This document shows positions 17,648 through 27,500 of a DNA stretch of 64,000 bases, one piece after another. The stretch covers positions 62,001 through 126,000 of the forward strand of contig NZ_JAGJEG010000007.1 in the NCBI RefSeq assembly GCF_018100905.1, read 5' to 3'. This stretch comes from Pseudoalteromonas sp. MMG010 (GTDB lineage: Bacteria; Pseudomonadota; Gammaproteobacteria; Enterobacterales; Alteromonadaceae). The position numbers and the translations under genes were made by a program. Numbering within the stretch: position 1 is the first letter of the stretch; every line of letters begins with the position of its first letter. The notes beneath the pieces were generated by a model, which saw only the letters and a program-made list of their open reading frames with translations, was not told where the DNA came from and did no database searches.

Positions 17648-18705
17648 GTAACCCCTATTTATTTATAGACCGCGACGGCACCATTATTGAAGAACCGGTG
17701 ACAGACAAACAGGTTGATAGCCTAGAAAAGCTCGCCTTTTTACCAGGTGTTATCCCAGCTTTATTACAATTACAAGCGGCAGGTTATCGCTTAGTGATGG
17801 TATCGAATCAAGATGGTTTAGGCACAGACAGCTTCCCGACTGCTGATTTTGACATAGCACAAGATAAAATGATGGATATAATGCAAAGTCAAGGGATTAA
17901 CTTTGACAGCGTATTAATTTGCCCACACTTTGATGAGCAAAATTGTGACTGTCGTAAACCTAAAACAGGCTTACTAACCGAGCTTATGCGATCGGGCAAA
18001 GTGGATTTAGCACGTTCGTATGTAATTGGCGATCGCCAAACCGATATTGGTCTTGCACAAAATTTATGTTGTGAAGGCATTTTGTACGATGGCAGCTGGC
18101 CTGCAATTGTAACAAAGCTAACCACTGCAAACCGCGAAGGCCGTGTTACCCGTAATACCAAAGAAACTCAAATTGATGTCGCCATAAACCTAGATCAAAC
18201 TAAAAACGGCAGTATTGAAACGGGTCTTGGCTTTTTTGATCATATGCTTGATCAAATTCGTACCCACGCAAACATTGGCTTAAATATTAAAGCCAAAGGC
18301 GATTTACACATCGATGAGCACCACCTTGTTGAAGACATTGGTATTGCGCTAGGTGTCGCCCTTAAACAAGCCCTTGGTACTAAATCACAAATTGCGCGTT
18401 ATGGTTTTGCACTACCGATGGATGAATGTAAAGCGGAAGCGCAAATTGATTTATCTGGCCGTGCCTCATTTGTATTAAACGCCAACTTTAGCCGCGAAAA
18501 AGCCGGCGATTTAGACGTGCAAATGGTTGAACATTTTTTCAAAAGCTTAAGTGATAACGCTGCTATTAGCCTTATTTTATCGGTGAGCGACGGTAATTGT
18601 CATCACCAAGTAGAAGGGTTATTTAAAGCATTTTCACGTGCCCTTCGTATGGCCGTAGCACAAGACACGACCCAACAAACAGCCAGCTCTAAGGGATGTT
18701 TATGA
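17644..18705 (+). CDS. hisB: Bifunctional histidinol-phosphatase / imidazoleglycerol-phosphate dehydratase
   Basis: A fused enzyme as in enterics, 353 residues. The N-terminal HAD phosphatase has the DxDGT nucleophile motif FIDRDGTIIEE and zinc-binding cysteines in CPHFDEQNCDCRKP near residue 100. The C-terminal dehydratase has manganese-ligand histidines in HMLDQIRTHANIGL and DEHHLVEDIGIALG. It carries out steps 6 and 8 of the pathway. Start overlaps the hisC stop and its own TGA overlaps the hisH ATG (ATGA). Confidence 0.97.
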   Translation: MSNPYLFIDRDGTIIEEPVTDKQVDSLEKLAFLPGVIPALLQLQAAGYRLVMVSNQDGLGTDSFPTADFDIAQDKMMDIMQSQGINFDSVLICPHFDEQNCDCRKPKTGLLTELMRSGKVDLARSYVIGDRQTDIGLAQNLCCEGILYDGSWPAIVTKLTTANREGRVTRNTKETQIDVAINLDQTKNGSIETGLGFFDHMLDQIRTHANIGLNIKAKGDLHIDEHHLVEDIGIALGVALKQALGTKSQIARYGFALPMDECKAEAQIDLSGRASFVLNANFSREKAGDLDVQMVEHFFKSLSDNAAISLILSVSDGNCHHQVEGLFKAFSRALRMAVAQDTTQQTASSKGCL

Positions 18706-19292
18706 TAGCCATAATAAATACCGGTTGTGCCAATATAAATTCAGTACGCTTTGCGTTTGAACGCTTAGGGCAAACGCCAACAGTAATTACTTCACCAGAG
18801 CAATTAGCGGGTTTTGAGCGCGCTATATTGCCAGGTGTTGGTCATGCATCGGTTGCGATGAAACGCCTAGTAGATAACGGCTGGCAACAAGCAATCAATG
18901 AATATCAGCGCCCACTGATGGGCATTTGCTTAGGAATGCAGTTACTGTGCGAAAGCACCGAAGAAGGTAACGTACAGTGCTTAGGTAAAATACCAGGGCA
19001 AGTAAAAGCACTCGATGTAGGTAATTTAACGTCGCCGCATATGGGTTGGAATAACTTAAGCGTAAATAAAGAGCATGCACTTACTAAAGGCTTAACACAA
19101 GATGAGCAAGTGTACTTTGTACATAGCTTTGCTCACACCGTAAACGATGCAACACTTGTAAGCGGCGAATACGGCCAAACCTTTTCAGCCATTGTTGCAA
19201 AAGACAACTACGCTGGCATGCAATTTCACCCAGAGCGCAGTGCAAAAGTAGGCACACGTTTATTACAAAATTTTGTTGATTGGCAGCTATAA
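18702..19292 (+). CDS. hisH: Imidazole glycerol phosphate synthase, glutaminase subunit
   Basis: Class I glutamine amidotransferase that releases ammonia and passes it to HisF. The nucleophile Cys is in GICLGMQLLCES near residue 77, and the His and Glu of the triad are in MQFHPERS near residue 177. I take ATG 18702, which makes a 4-nt ATGA overlap with hisB; an in-frame ATG six bases upstream is less likely. 196 residues, as in E. coli. Confidence 0.96.
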   Translation: MIAIINTGCANINSVRFAFERLGQTPTVITSPEQLAGFERAILPGVGHASVAMKRLVDNGWQQAINEYQRPLMGICLGMQLLCESTEEGNVQCLGKIPGQVKALDVGNLTSPHMGWNNLSVNKEHALTKGLTQDEQVYFVHSFAHTVNDATLVSGEYGQTFSAIVAKDNYAGMQFHPERSAKVGTRLLQNFVDWQL

Positions 19293-19325
19293 GCCGCCCA
19301 TCAACTAACAATAAAGAGATTAGTT

Positions 19326-20060
19326 GTGATTATTCCAGCATTAGACGTATTACAAAATCAAATTGTTCGTTTATACCAAGGTAAATACGACACCGCTCAG
19401 TTTTACCCATTCGAGCTTGGTGCTCGTTTAAAAGAATATGCCGATAGTGGCGCAGGTAAGCTACACCTTGTCGATTTAGAAGGTGCACGCGATCCGAGTA
19501 AAAAACAATGGCAACATATTCAAGCAGCCACTAAAGCGCTTAATGTACCATACCAAGTGGGCGGCGGTATTCGTTCAGAGCAAGATGTAAGTGATTGGCT
19601 AAAAGCCGGTGCTAACCAAGTTGTTATTGGCTCTATGGCGGTAGAAAAACGCGAGCAAGTTAAAGCCTGGATTGAACAATTTGGCGCAGAGCACTTTGTT
19701 ATTGCCCTTGATGTAAATAAAACAGCCACTGGCTGGGCACCTGCTACCCACGGTTGGTTGAGCGAGTCTGAGTTTGGTTTACTTGAGCTTGTTGATTTTT
19801 ATGTCAGCTTAGGCGTTATTGATTTTTTATGTACGGACATCAGTAAAGATGGCACCATGAAAGGCCCATCGTTTGAATTATATGAAGATTTAACTAACCA
19901 TAACAGTACTATTAAAGTGCAAGCTTCGGGTGGCGTAAGCTCACTTGATGACATTAAAAAGCTAAAAGAGCTCGGTGTCGGCGGTGTTATTTTAGGAAAA
20001 TCACTGCTCGATGGTGCATTTAGCGTTGAGGAGGCGTTGGTATGTTATCAAAACGCATAA
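19326..20060 (+). CDS. hisA: ProFAR isomerase
   Basis: TIM-barrel isomerase converting ProFAR to PRFAR. The N-terminus [19 protein letters not shown] holds the catalytic Asp, and the second catalytic Asp is in [15 protein letters not shown] near residue 167. Phosphate-binding glycines occur in QVGGGIRS and VQASGGVSS. It starts with GTG after AAAGAGAT, 33 bp beyond hisH, the largest gap in the operon. It overlaps hisF by 19 nt. 244 residues. Confidence 0.96.
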   Translation: MIIPALDVLQNQIVRLYQGKYDTAQFYPFELGARLKEYADSGAGKLHLVDLEGARDPSKKQWQHIQAATKALNVPYQVGGGIRSEQDVSDWLKAGANQVVIGSMAVEKREQVKAWIEQFGAEHFVIALDVNKTATGWAPATHGWLSESEFGLLELVDFYVSLGVIDFLCTDISKDGTMKGPSFELYEDLTNHNSTIKVQASGGVSSLDDIKKLKELGVGGVILGKSLLDGAFSVEEALVCYQNA

Positions 20061-20821
20061 TCCCGTGTTTAGACGTGAAAGACGGCCAAGTTGTTAAAGG
20101 CGTTAAATTTAAAGGCCATGAAGTGGTTGGCGATATTTTAACAATGGCAAAAGCATACAGCGATGCCGGTGCCGATGAACTGGTGTTTTATGAGATCAGC
20201 GCCAGTGTTGAAAAACGCCTACTTGATGTTAATTGGGTAGAGAGCATTGCCCGCCACATCGATATTCCTTTTTGTGTGGCTGGGGGGATTAAATCCGTAG
20301 CCGATGCAGCGCGTGTATTAGAGCGCGGCGCCGATAAAATAAGTATTAACAGCCCTGCTATTGCCCGCCCTGAGCTAATTAAAGAGCTACACGATGAATT
20401 TGGTAAGCAATGTGTTGTTGTTGGTATTGATAGCTTTTACGATGAAGTGACCGGCGATTACTTAGTGTATCAATTAACCGGCGATCCTAATGCATCGAGC
20501 CGTACACGTTATAAAACCGAGGAATGGGTAAAACGCGTACAAGACTTAGGCGCAGGCGAAATTGTTTTAAACTGTATGAACCAAGACGGTGTACGTAATG
20601 GTTATGACAACGAGCAACTAAGTAAAATGCGCGCTTTATGTAATATACCTTTGATAGCATCTGGCGGTGCAGGCAGCATGCAAGACTTTGTAGATGTATT
20701 TAAACAAAGCGAAGTAGATGGCGCATTGGCAGCCAGTGTTTTTCATAAAAATGTGATAAACATTAGCGAACTAAAACAATTTTTAACTGATAACCAAGTG
20801 GCAGCAAGACTATGCAATTAA
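20042..20821 (+). CDS. hisF: Imidazole glycerol phosphate synthase, cyclase subunit
   Basis: TIM-barrel partner of HisH that joins ammonia to PRFAR, giving imidazole glycerol phosphate and AICAR. The catalytic Asp residues are in [15 protein letters not shown] (residue 11) and [13 protein letters not shown] (near 180). GAGGAGG inside the end of hisA serves as its ribosome-binding site. 259 residues. It overlaps hisIE by 10 nt. Confidence 0.97.
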   Translation: MLSKRIIPCLDVKDGQVVKGVKFKGHEVVGDILTMAKAYSDAGADELVFYEISASVEKRLLDVNWVESIARHIDIPFCVAGGIKSVADAARVLERGADKISINSPAIARPELIKELHDEFGKQCVVVGIDSFYDEVTGDYLVYQLTGDPNASSRTRYKTEEWVKRVQDLGAGEIVLNCMNQDGVRNGYDNEQLSKMRALCNIPLIASGGAGSMQDFVDVFKQSEVDGALAASVFHKNVINISELKQFLTDNQVAARLCN

Positions 20822-21426
20822 CCATACAAAACCAAACTCAAGTTGATTTTGCTAAAAGCGAAATGATCCCTGCTATTGTTCAAGATGCTCGCTCTGGGGT
20901 TATTTTAATGCAAGGTTTTATGAACAGCGAAGCGCTGAAGGTAACGCTTGAAAGTAACAAGGTGACCTTTTATTCACGTTCTAAATCGCGCTTATGGACT
21001 AAAGGCGAGTCATCAGAAAACTACTTAAACGTAGTATCAGTACATACTGATTGTGACTACGACTCAATTTTGGTACTGGCAAGCCCTGAGGGCCCAACAT
21101 GCCACTTAGGCAGACAAAGCTGCTTTGGCGATGACGCTAAACCTAGCCTGAGCTTTTTAGCACAATTAGAAGATGTCATTGTTGAGCGTAAAAACGACGA
21201 CCCATCAAAAAGCTACACCGCTTCATTGTTTGCTAAAGACTTAAGTCGTAGTTGTCAAAAAGTAGGTGAAGAAGGGGTCGAAGTGGCGCTTGCTGCAATG
21301 AAAAACGATAACGATGAACTCACTAACGAGTCGGCTGATTTAATTTATCATCTGACGGTACTACTACAACGCCAAGGCTTAGCCCTTGAAGATGTTGTAA
21401 AGTGTTTACAAAGCCGTCATAAATAA
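20812..21426 (+). CDS. hisI: Bifunctional phosphoribosyl-AMP cyclohydrolase / phosphoribosyl-ATP pyrophosphohydrolase
   Basis: Fused HisI-HisE protein of 204 residues that performs steps 2 and 3 of histidine synthesis. The cyclohydrolase half shows [13 protein letters not shown] and zinc and magnesium ligands in [11 protein letters not shown] and [12 protein letters not shown]. The pyrophosphohydrolase half has [13 protein letters not shown] and [14 protein letters not shown]. It is the last gene of the operon and is followed by a strong terminator. Confidence 0.96.
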   Translation: MQLTIQNQTQVDFAKSEMIPAIVQDARSGVILMQGFMNSEALKVTLESNKVTFYSRSKSRLWTKGESSENYLNVVSVHTDCDYDSILVLASPEGPTCHLGRQSCFGDDAKPSLSFLAQLEDVIVERKNDDPSKSYTASLFAKDLSRSCQKVGEEGVEVALAAMKNDNDELTNESADLIYHLTVLLQRQGLALEDVVKCLQSRHK

Positions 21427-21433
21427 GGGTTTC

Positions 21434-21466
21434 GCTGATCTAAGCCTTGCTTAGATCAGCATTTTT
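21434..21466 (+). terminator. his operon terminator
   Basis: GCTGATCTAAGC (21434-21445) and GCTTAGATCAGC (21449-21460) form a 12-bp perfect stem with a 3-nt loop, followed by ATTTTTAT, 7 bp after the hisI stop. Confidence 0.85.
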
Positions 21467-21468
21467 AT

Positions 21469-21648
21469 ATGCAAAATACTAATCAAACAAGTAAATATAA
21501 AACTGATTGTAAAGGTATTTGTGAACGCTTAAGTGGGTATTGTAAAGGCTGTGGGCGTACAAATGAAGAAATCTTTGATTGGATCATTCTTAGTGATGAT
21601 GAAAAAAAAGCGATTTTAGCCATGCCAAGAGAAGATCGAAAAGATTAA
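21469..21648 (+). CDS. DUF1289 small cysteine-rich protein
   Basis: A 59-residue ORF with the DUF1289 pattern: CKGICERLSGYCKGCGRT near residues 14-31, then EEIFDWIILSDDEKKAIL, and MPRED at the end. The four clustered cysteines suggest metal or iron-sulfur binding; function is unknown. Start is ATG 21469, immediately after the his terminator hairpin, with only a weak ribosome-binding site, so it may depend on its own promoter or on readthrough. Confidence 0.85.
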   Translation: MQNTNQTSKYKTDCKGICERLSGYCKGCGRTNEEIFDWIILSDDEKKAILAMPREDRKD

Positions 21649-21716
21649 TGCTATAGCGCTAGTTGTCTTTCGTTGTTTGCAAGATTATAATTAGTTTTTT
21701 ATTTTTGAGGTAAACA

Positions 21717-22475
21717 ATGGCTGCTGTATTTGTAATAAATTTAGCACGTTCGAAAGATCGATTACAGCAAACCCATGATCGATTAGCTGCTGTATCTTTG
21801 CCCTTTGAAAGAATTGATGCCGTTGATGGAGCCTTGTTATCCGAACAAGAAATTAGTCAACACTACGATATCAATTTAAATAAAAAAAACTACCATTATC
21901 CACTGCAACCTGGGCAAATTGGCTGTTACCTTAGCCATCGAAAAGCATGGCAAACAATTGTTGACCGTCAATTAGAATATGCCATTGTACTAGAAGATGA
22001 TTTCTATATTGATGCCAGTATTCATCACGCCATTAATAATATCGAAAAACTCTCTCAGCCATGGCAACTTATCAAATTAGCCGCTTATCAAAATAGGCCT
22101 CGACCTATTGCTTACAGCCAAGCGCTTAATCATCAACAGCGCTTAGTGATTCACAGCAAGTTAATGACAGGATGTTGCGCAACCGCTATAAGTTATTCTG
22201 GTGCGAAACAATTATTAGAAGCAACAACTCGCTTTGGTCGTCCTGTTGATTGTGATTTACAGCATAGCTGGGAAACTGGGGTTTTTGGTTATTCATTGAT
22301 GCCCTACCCTATTTTACAAGATGAAGAAATCAAGAGTGATATTAAGGCAAGAAGCTCACAAAAAAGAGCAGAGAAAGCGTTTTTTAAACGTAAAATTCAA
22401 CAGCTATCAGCGATGCTAGCAAACAGCAAAGCAACTAAAGAATTTATAAAAAAAACGCAAAATAGCCACATATAA
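21717..22475 (+). CDS. Glycosyltransferase family 25 protein
   Basis: Resembles LPS/LOS galactosyltransferases of family 25 (252 residues). It starts FVINLARSKDRLQQT, continues with FERIDAVDG near residue 32, QIGCYLSHRKAWQTI near 63, and the DXD-like nucleotide-sugar/metal motif AIVLEDDFYID near 85. Such enzymes add sugars to surface polysaccharide at the cytoplasmic membrane face. No other surface-polysaccharide genes are nearby, so it stands alone. The C-terminus is basic. GAGG precedes the ATG at 8 nt. Confidence 0.85.
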   Translation: MAAVFVINLARSKDRLQQTHDRLAAVSLPFERIDAVDGALLSEQEISQHYDINLNKKNYHYPLQPGQIGCYLSHRKAWQTIVDRQLEYAIVLEDDFYIDASIHHAINNIEKLSQPWQLIKLAAYQNRPRPIAYSQALNHQQRLVIHSKLMTGCCATAISYSGAKQLLEATTRFGRPVDCDLQHSWETGVFGYSLMPYPILQDEEIKSDIKARSSQKRAEKAFFKRKIQQLSAMLANSKATKEFIKKTQNSHI

Positions 22476-22508
22476 TCAATAATTTAAATTAACTAGCAGT
22501 TAATTTAA

Positions 22509-22546
22509 ACACCGTTAAAAGAGTTTATTTACTTTTTTAACGGTGT
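22509..22546. terminator. Bidirectional terminator-like hairpin
   Basis: ACACCGTTAAAA (22509-22520) and TTTTAACGGTGT (22535-22546) form a perfect 12-bp stem with a 14-nt loop between the convergent GT25 and M61 genes. Confidence 0.7.
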
Positions 22547-22553
22547 AATTTAA

Positions 22554-24326
22554 TTACATTGCAGGATGTTCTACACCAATCCATGCTTTAAACATTGCGC
22601 GTTGGCTTAAACTTGCTTGAGGGTCAGCAACTACCTTTTTAGGTTTATCAAATTCCTCAGTTAACTCTAATGTTGTTTCATGCAACTCATCACGACGAAT
22701 AAAGCTTACCGTGACTTTATCCCCAGCATTAAACGCCTCTAAACTAGCTTTTAAGTTTTTGCCTACGTGTTGTTTGTTGATAGCAACAATTTTATCTTCG
22801 GTTGTTAAACCTGCTAACCATGCAGCACCATCACGACGTACATGGGTTAACGTAAGTAGCTCGCCAGTGTTTTTTGCCAACGCATCTATGCTAGCAAGTG
22901 CTTTAGCTTTAATTGGACGCTCATACTTCAAGCCGACTTTAGATAATAAGGTCTCAAAATCTATTTGTGCAGGGTTTGTCACGTTATTAAGCCACCACTG
23001 AGAGTAATCTTGACCTGTTAACTGCTTTAAAATAGCCAGTACATCTTGCTCAGTAAAGCCATCTGGTAGTTTGTGCTGTTTATAAAGTTCGTTATGTACA
23101 TCACGGTAATTAACTTTGCCCTTTGTTGTTTCAAGTAAGTTAATATCAAGTAGCATAGAGATAAGAGAGCCTTCTAAATAGATATTCGTGCTGTAGTTTT
23201 TAGCATGATCGCCCCCTTGATTAATCCATTTGTCAAAACTGGTTTCACTGGCACTTTGCACTTTTCTGCCAGGTGTTTGTAAATGACGATTAATCGTTTT
23301 AGTCATCACATTAAAAAATTCATCTGTGGTTTCAATTCCTGAACGAACCATAAGATGATCTTCAAAATAACTGGTTGAGCCTTCTGCAATCCATAATAGT
23401 TTTGAATAATTCATATGTGTGTAATCATAAGGAGCCAGACCTTTTGGTCTATATGCTTTTACGTTCCAGGTATGAATAAATTCATGAGCTGCGGTACTTA
23501 TAAATGCTAAGTAATCTTCGCGGCTACCAAAGCGATCACGAGGGCGTTGAATGATTGTCGAATTAATATGTTCGGTGGCGCCCCCTGCACCAGAAGTAGC
23601 ATGTACCATAAATACATAACGATCATATGGATACTCTTGCCAAATTACATGACCGGTTGTGACAAGCTTTTTCAGATCGCTCAACATTAAATCAACATCG
23701 TAATTCCCTTCACCCCAAATGACTAATTCGTATTGCTTTGCTTCGACTTCAAAGGTGTAGTGATGATTAATCCCCGTTTCGATTGGTGAATCAACTAAAA
23801 TATCATAATCGGCAGCAGTAAAACTATGTTGTCCTTTATGGTTTTCCATACCCGAAACAGAACGCCATTGCTTAGGCACATCTAAAGCGACTGTCACAGG
23901 CTCCTGACGAAAAGCTTCGCTGAACATAAAAAAACCTGAAGCATCAATAAATGCATGACTATCATCAATGTGACGTGCTCGTTTAGCTAGCTCATTAGCA
24001 TATACTTGATAACTCAGATTCACTTTACTCGGTGAATCAAGATGTATACGCCAGGTACTAAAGTCAATTTTTTCCCATTTTAATGGGTTACCTTTGCTAT
24101 CTTTAGCATCAAAATAACGTACGCCATTTGCTAAATTAAGCATTTCATAACGACCTGTACGCCATGCTGGCAGTTTTACGTCTAAGTGTGCTTGGACTGT
24201 TTTTGGAAATTCTACTTCCACATTGCCAAGGTGATGCTGAGGCTGGTCAATGCTAAGGCTATAATTTACATCAGCAAGAGTCGGTAAAGATGTAATAAGA
24301 AGAGACAGTGCGATTAGTTTTTTCAT
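22554..24326 (-). CDS. M61-family metallopeptidase (glycyl aminopeptidase-like) with PDZ domain
   Basis: A 590-residue exported zinc peptidase. The signal peptide is MKKLIALSLLITSLPTLA. An N-terminal beta domain is followed by the catalytic motif AAHEFIHTWNVKAYRP near residue 282 (HExxH), with the third ligand probably in IAEGSTSYFEDH near 315. A PDZ domain near residues 475-550 includes AWLAGLTTEDKIVAIN. M61 enzymes cleave N-terminal Gly or Ala residues; here it is probably periplasmic and serves peptide use. The gene is single, with its own spacer on both sides. Confidence 0.9.
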   Translation of the reverse strand: MKKLIALSLLITSLPTLADVNYSLSIDQPQHHLGNVEVEFPKTVQAHLDVKLPAWRTGRYEMLNLANGVRYFDAKDSKGNPLKWEKIDFSTWRIHLDSPSKVNLSYQVYANELAKRARHIDDSHAFIDASGFFMFSEAFRQEPVTVALDVPKQWRSVSGMENHKGQHSFTAADYDILVDSPIETGINHHYTFEVEAKQYELVIWGEGNYDVDLMLSDLKKLVTTGHVIWQEYPYDRYVFMVHATSGAGGATEHINSTIIQRPRDRFGSREDYLAFISTAAHEFIHTWNVKAYRPKGLAPYDYTHMNYSKLLWIAEGSTSYFEDHLMVRSGIETTDEFFNVMTKTINRHLQTPGRKVQSASETSFDKWINQGGDHAKNYSTNIYLEGSLISMLLDINLLETTKGKVNYRDVHNELYKQHKLPDGFTEQDVLAILKQLTGQDYSQWWLNNVTNPAQIDFETLLSKVGLKYERPIKAKALASIDALAKNTGELLTLTHVRRDGAAWLAGLTTEDKIVAINKQHVGKNLKASLEAFNAGDKVTVSFIRRDELHETTLELTEEFDKPKKVVADPQASLSQRAMFKAWIGVEHPAM

Positions 24327-24534
24327 AGCAGCTTTTAATAATTATTAGTGACTGAGATACTAACAATTGAAAAAATAAAAGTGAATAAAAAACGTTAAAG
24401 TACCCACTGTATGAGTTGACAGGAGTAAAACAACCCGACGGGATCAATTTTTTAGCTAAAAATACTAAGAATATAAAGAGATAACTACACATAGTTTATT
24501 TTTGTTGTAAACTAAATACATAGTTAAATGCCAA

Positions 24535-26085
24535 ATGGAACTATCAGTGCAAGACAACTCAAATGTAACGAATCAAAAATTAAAGCAGGCAATAGAAGCT
24601 CGCATTGCTATTGAAGATGCACGTAAATTTCAAGTTGATAAGTTGTCACAGCTTGCTGCTAAATTATCCCTATGCAGTAAAGGCATTGATATTCAGCTTG
24701 ATAACAAATTGGCTAAATTTAGAACGGCATTAACTAAAGGCATCGATTTTGAATTACTCATTCCTATGATCGATAACATTATGCACATGTTGCAATCACA
24801 AGAAAAAATACAATTATCACAGCAACAAGCGTTATTTTCATCAGTGCAAAATGCAGGAAAACAACTGCAAAAAACAAAAAAAATGCCTGAAGAAACACGA
24901 CGCGTATTACGTAATTTACTTGACCATGAACTAGCAAATGTTCACTCAACTCCAGCCTATATTCCACTTTTAGACAAATTAGTTAATATTTATCACGAAG
25001 TTTTAAAAGTAAAATTAGAGATAATAAGCGAGAGTAAAAATGAAACAGCGAACCCGGCACTCGCAAAAAAATTACTTCAATTATCAAACGAATTAAAATT
25101 AGAAGATAATGCAGCCAAGCAAATAATCGACATTCAAAACGACCTTGCCGAAAATGATTCGCTTGATTCATTACTTAATTCAGCGATAGCGATAATTCAA
25201 ATTGTTGTTAAAAATATTTCTAAAGAAAGGCAATCGGCTCAAAACTTTTTGGTTTCATTAAACCAAACCATTGAAGAGTTACATGTTTCTATCGTTTCAA
25301 CTCGCACTCATTCAGAATCGATGAACCAAGAATTTAAAGATTTAAACAGTAAAATTGAAAGCAAAATTAAAAACCTGAATATTCAAACACAAAAAGCGAC
25401 CTCTATTTCAGCATTAAAAGAAATTGTCGATAACGAACTAAAATCCCTTAGCCAAGATTTTTTAGCTAAAGAAAAACTAGAACAAGCTGAACGAGACACG
25501 TTAATCGATAGTTTTAAAAATATTAACGAACATATTTCAAATTTAGAAAGTAAACTGACTAAATACAAAAAGCGTTTAAACGAGCAACGTTCGCAAAGTT
25601 TAATTGATAGTTTAACTAAATTACCAAATAGAGCAGCATTTGATGAGCGTTATAACCATGAAATTCATCTGTATAATATGGAAGCAAGTGACTTAACTTT
25701 AGTCGTAATCGATGTGGACCATTTTAAATCGATTAATGACCGGTTTGGGCACAGTGCAGGAGATATTACCCTGCAAGTAATTTCTAAAGCATTACAAAAA
25801 TCAATTAGAAAGTCTGATTTTATTGCCCGATACGGTGGTGAAGAGTTTGTGCTTTTAATGCCTGGAACGCCACTAGAGTTTGCGAGTATTCCGTTAGAAA
25901 AATTACGTAAGACAATAAAAGCAATCCCGTTTAAATTTAAAGACACTCAAATACAAATTACGATTTCACTAGGCGCTACGCAATTAAAGTCTGGTGATAC
26001 ACAATTAGATGCATTTAATCGTGCTGATGATGCACTTTATACAGCTAAAAACTCGGGTAGAGACCGCCTTTGTCTTAGTAAGTAA
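24535..26085 (+). CDS. Diguanylate cyclase (GGDEF) with long N-terminal helical domain
   Basis: The C-terminal domain from residue about 355 is a GGDEF cyclase making c-di-GMP: DSLTKLPNRAAFDERY, then DVDHFKSINDRFGHSAGD, and the active site GGEEFVLLMPG near residue 433. An RxxD inhibitory site (RKSD) lies five residues before GGEEF, so product inhibition is likely. Residues 1-350 lack membrane segments and are mostly helical and coiled coil; this region probably dimerises or senses a cytoplasmic signal. Start ATG at 24535 has a poor ribosome-binding site; GTG at 24547 is an alternative. Confidence 0.9.
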   Translation: MELSVQDNSNVTNQKLKQAIEARIAIEDARKFQVDKLSQLAAKLSLCSKGIDIQLDNKLAKFRTALTKGIDFELLIPMIDNIMHMLQSQEKIQLSQQQALFSSVQNAGKQLQKTKKMPEETRRVLRNLLDHELANVHSTPAYIPLLDKLVNIYHEVLKVKLEIISESKNETANPALAKKLLQLSNELKLEDNAAKQIIDIQNDLAENDSLDSLLNSAIAIIQIVVKNISKERQSAQNFLVSLNQTIEELHVSIVSTRTHSESMNQEFKDLNSKIESKIKNLNIQTQKATSISALKEIVDNELKSLSQDFLAKEKLEQAERDTLIDSFKNINEHISNLESKLTKYKKRLNEQRSQSLIDSLTKLPNRAAFDERYNHEIHLYNMEASDLTLVVIDVDHFKSINDRFGHSAGDITLQVISKALQKSIRKSDFIARYGGEEFVLLMPGTPLEFASIPLEKLRKTIKAIPFKFKDTQIQITISLGATQLKSGDTQLDAFNRADDALYTAKNSGRDRLCLSK

Positions 26086-26149
26086 ATACAGATGTAATAC
26101 TATGTTGCTTAACTGTATAATTATTTAGTTATATCGACGAGGAATTGCA

Positions 26150-27493
26150 ATGAAAATACAACTTAACCCCACAGGCGTATTAAGTTTACTTTCTCAATTA
26201 GAAGTTGACCTACTTGAACATTCATCGACCAGTGAGCGCTACAGACTTTTCAGAAATTGTGTTTTAGCTGTATTAAATGTAGGAAGTCACACCGATGACG
26301 AACAAGAAATATACAGCCAATTTAGCGACTTTGACATTAAACTAATAAGCCGTGAGCGCGGTATAAAAATTGAGTTAAGTAATCCTCCAGCAACCGCCTT
26401 TGTTGATGGTGAAATAATGACAGGGATTCATGAACACATTTTCTCTGTTCTTCGCGATATTTTATTTATTTGCCAAAAATACGACGGTGTTCATCAAGAC
26501 CAAAAATCGGTAACTCATATGGTTTTTGATATGTTGCGTAATGCCGGTGCATTAGAAGTAAATAGTGAACCAAACATGATCGTGTGTTGGGGTGGACATT
26601 CGATTAATGAAGTAGAATATAAATACACTAAGCAAGTCGGTTATGAACTTGGATTACGAGGCTTAAATATTTGTACAGGTTGTGGTCCTGGCGCAATGAA
26701 AGGGCCCATGAAGGGAGCCACTATTGGGCATGCGAAACAACGTATCAGCAATAATCGTTATTTAGGGCTCACAGAGCCCAGTATTATTGCAGCAGAGCCG
26801 CCTAACCCCATTGTTAATGAGTTGGTTATTCTCCCCGATATAGAAAAACGACTCGAGGCTTTTATTCGTACAGCCCATGCAATCATTATATTTCCTGGAG
26901 GTGCCGGAACTGCAGAAGAGCTATTATATTTACTGGGTATTTTATTACACCCTAAGAATGAGAAACAATGCTTACCTGTTATTTTAACCGGACCGAAACA
27001 AAGCGAAGCGTATTTTACAGAATTATGTCAATTCATCGAGATGACTTTAGGTGAAGCTGCGCTGAGTAAATTTGAAGTGATTATTGATGATCCCAAACGC
27101 GTAGCAACCACCTTAAATCAAAGCATGAGCCAAGTTCGCCAATATAGAAAAAGCCAAGGTGACGCTTATTACTTTAACTGGACATTACACATAGACCCTG
27201 ATTTTCAGCGACCATTTGCACCGACACATAAAAATATGGCGTCGTTAGATTTACACTTAAACCAACCCCAACAATTATTAGCCGCTAATTTAAGGCGTGC
27301 TTTTTCAGGTATTGTTGCGGGGAATATAAAAGATGATGCCGTTAAAGCTATCAAACAATATGGTCCATTTATTTTAGATGGTGACCAAGATTTTATGACT
27401 AATTTAGATCGTTTATTACGCGCTTTTGTCACACAAGGGCGAATGAAATTGCCTGGTACTGACTATATACCGTGTTATAAATTAAAAACGTGA
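26150..27493 (+). CDS. ppnN: Pyrimidine/purine nucleotide 5'-monophosphate nucleosidase
   Basis: LOG-like nucleosidase (YgdH) that splits nucleoside monophosphates into base and ribose-5-phosphate; in E. coli it is stimulated by ppGpp. The 447 residues carry the conserved central LOG domain with CTGCGPGAMKGPMKGA near residue 182 and FPGGAGTAEELLYLLG near 251, plus the flanking regulatory domains seen in E. coli PpnN (454 aa). GAGGAATTGCA precedes the ATG. xni follows after 7 bp, the conserved pair. Confidence 0.95.
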   Translation: MKIQLNPTGVLSLLSQLEVDLLEHSSTSERYRLFRNCVLAVLNVGSHTDDEQEIYSQFSDFDIKLISRERGIKIELSNPPATAFVDGEIMTGIHEHIFSVLRDILFICQKYDGVHQDQKSVTHMVFDMLRNAGALEVNSEPNMIVCWGGHSINEVEYKYTKQVGYELGLRGLNICTGCGPGAMKGPMKGATIGHAKQRISNNRYLGLTEPSIIAAEPPNPIVNELVILPDIEKRLEAFIRTAHAIIIFPGGAGTAEELLYLLGILLHPKNEKQCLPVILTGPKQSEAYFTELCQFIEMTLGEAALSKFEVIIDDPKRVATTLNQSMSQVRQYRKSQGDAYYFNWTLHIDPDFQRPFAPTHKNMASLDLHLNQPQQLLAANLRRAFSGIVAGNIKDDAVKAIKQYGPFILDGDQDFMTNLDRLLRAFVTQGRMKLPGTDYIPCYKLKT

Positions 27494-27500
27494 GTATCGC

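Noticed and set aside
24441..24446. Minus-strand TGATCC near 24.4 kb as another RpoE-type -35 element
   Set aside because: The hexamer 16 nt downstream is not CGTA-like, so it fails the pattern shared by the two good sites. Other TGATCC occurrences inside genes failed the same test.
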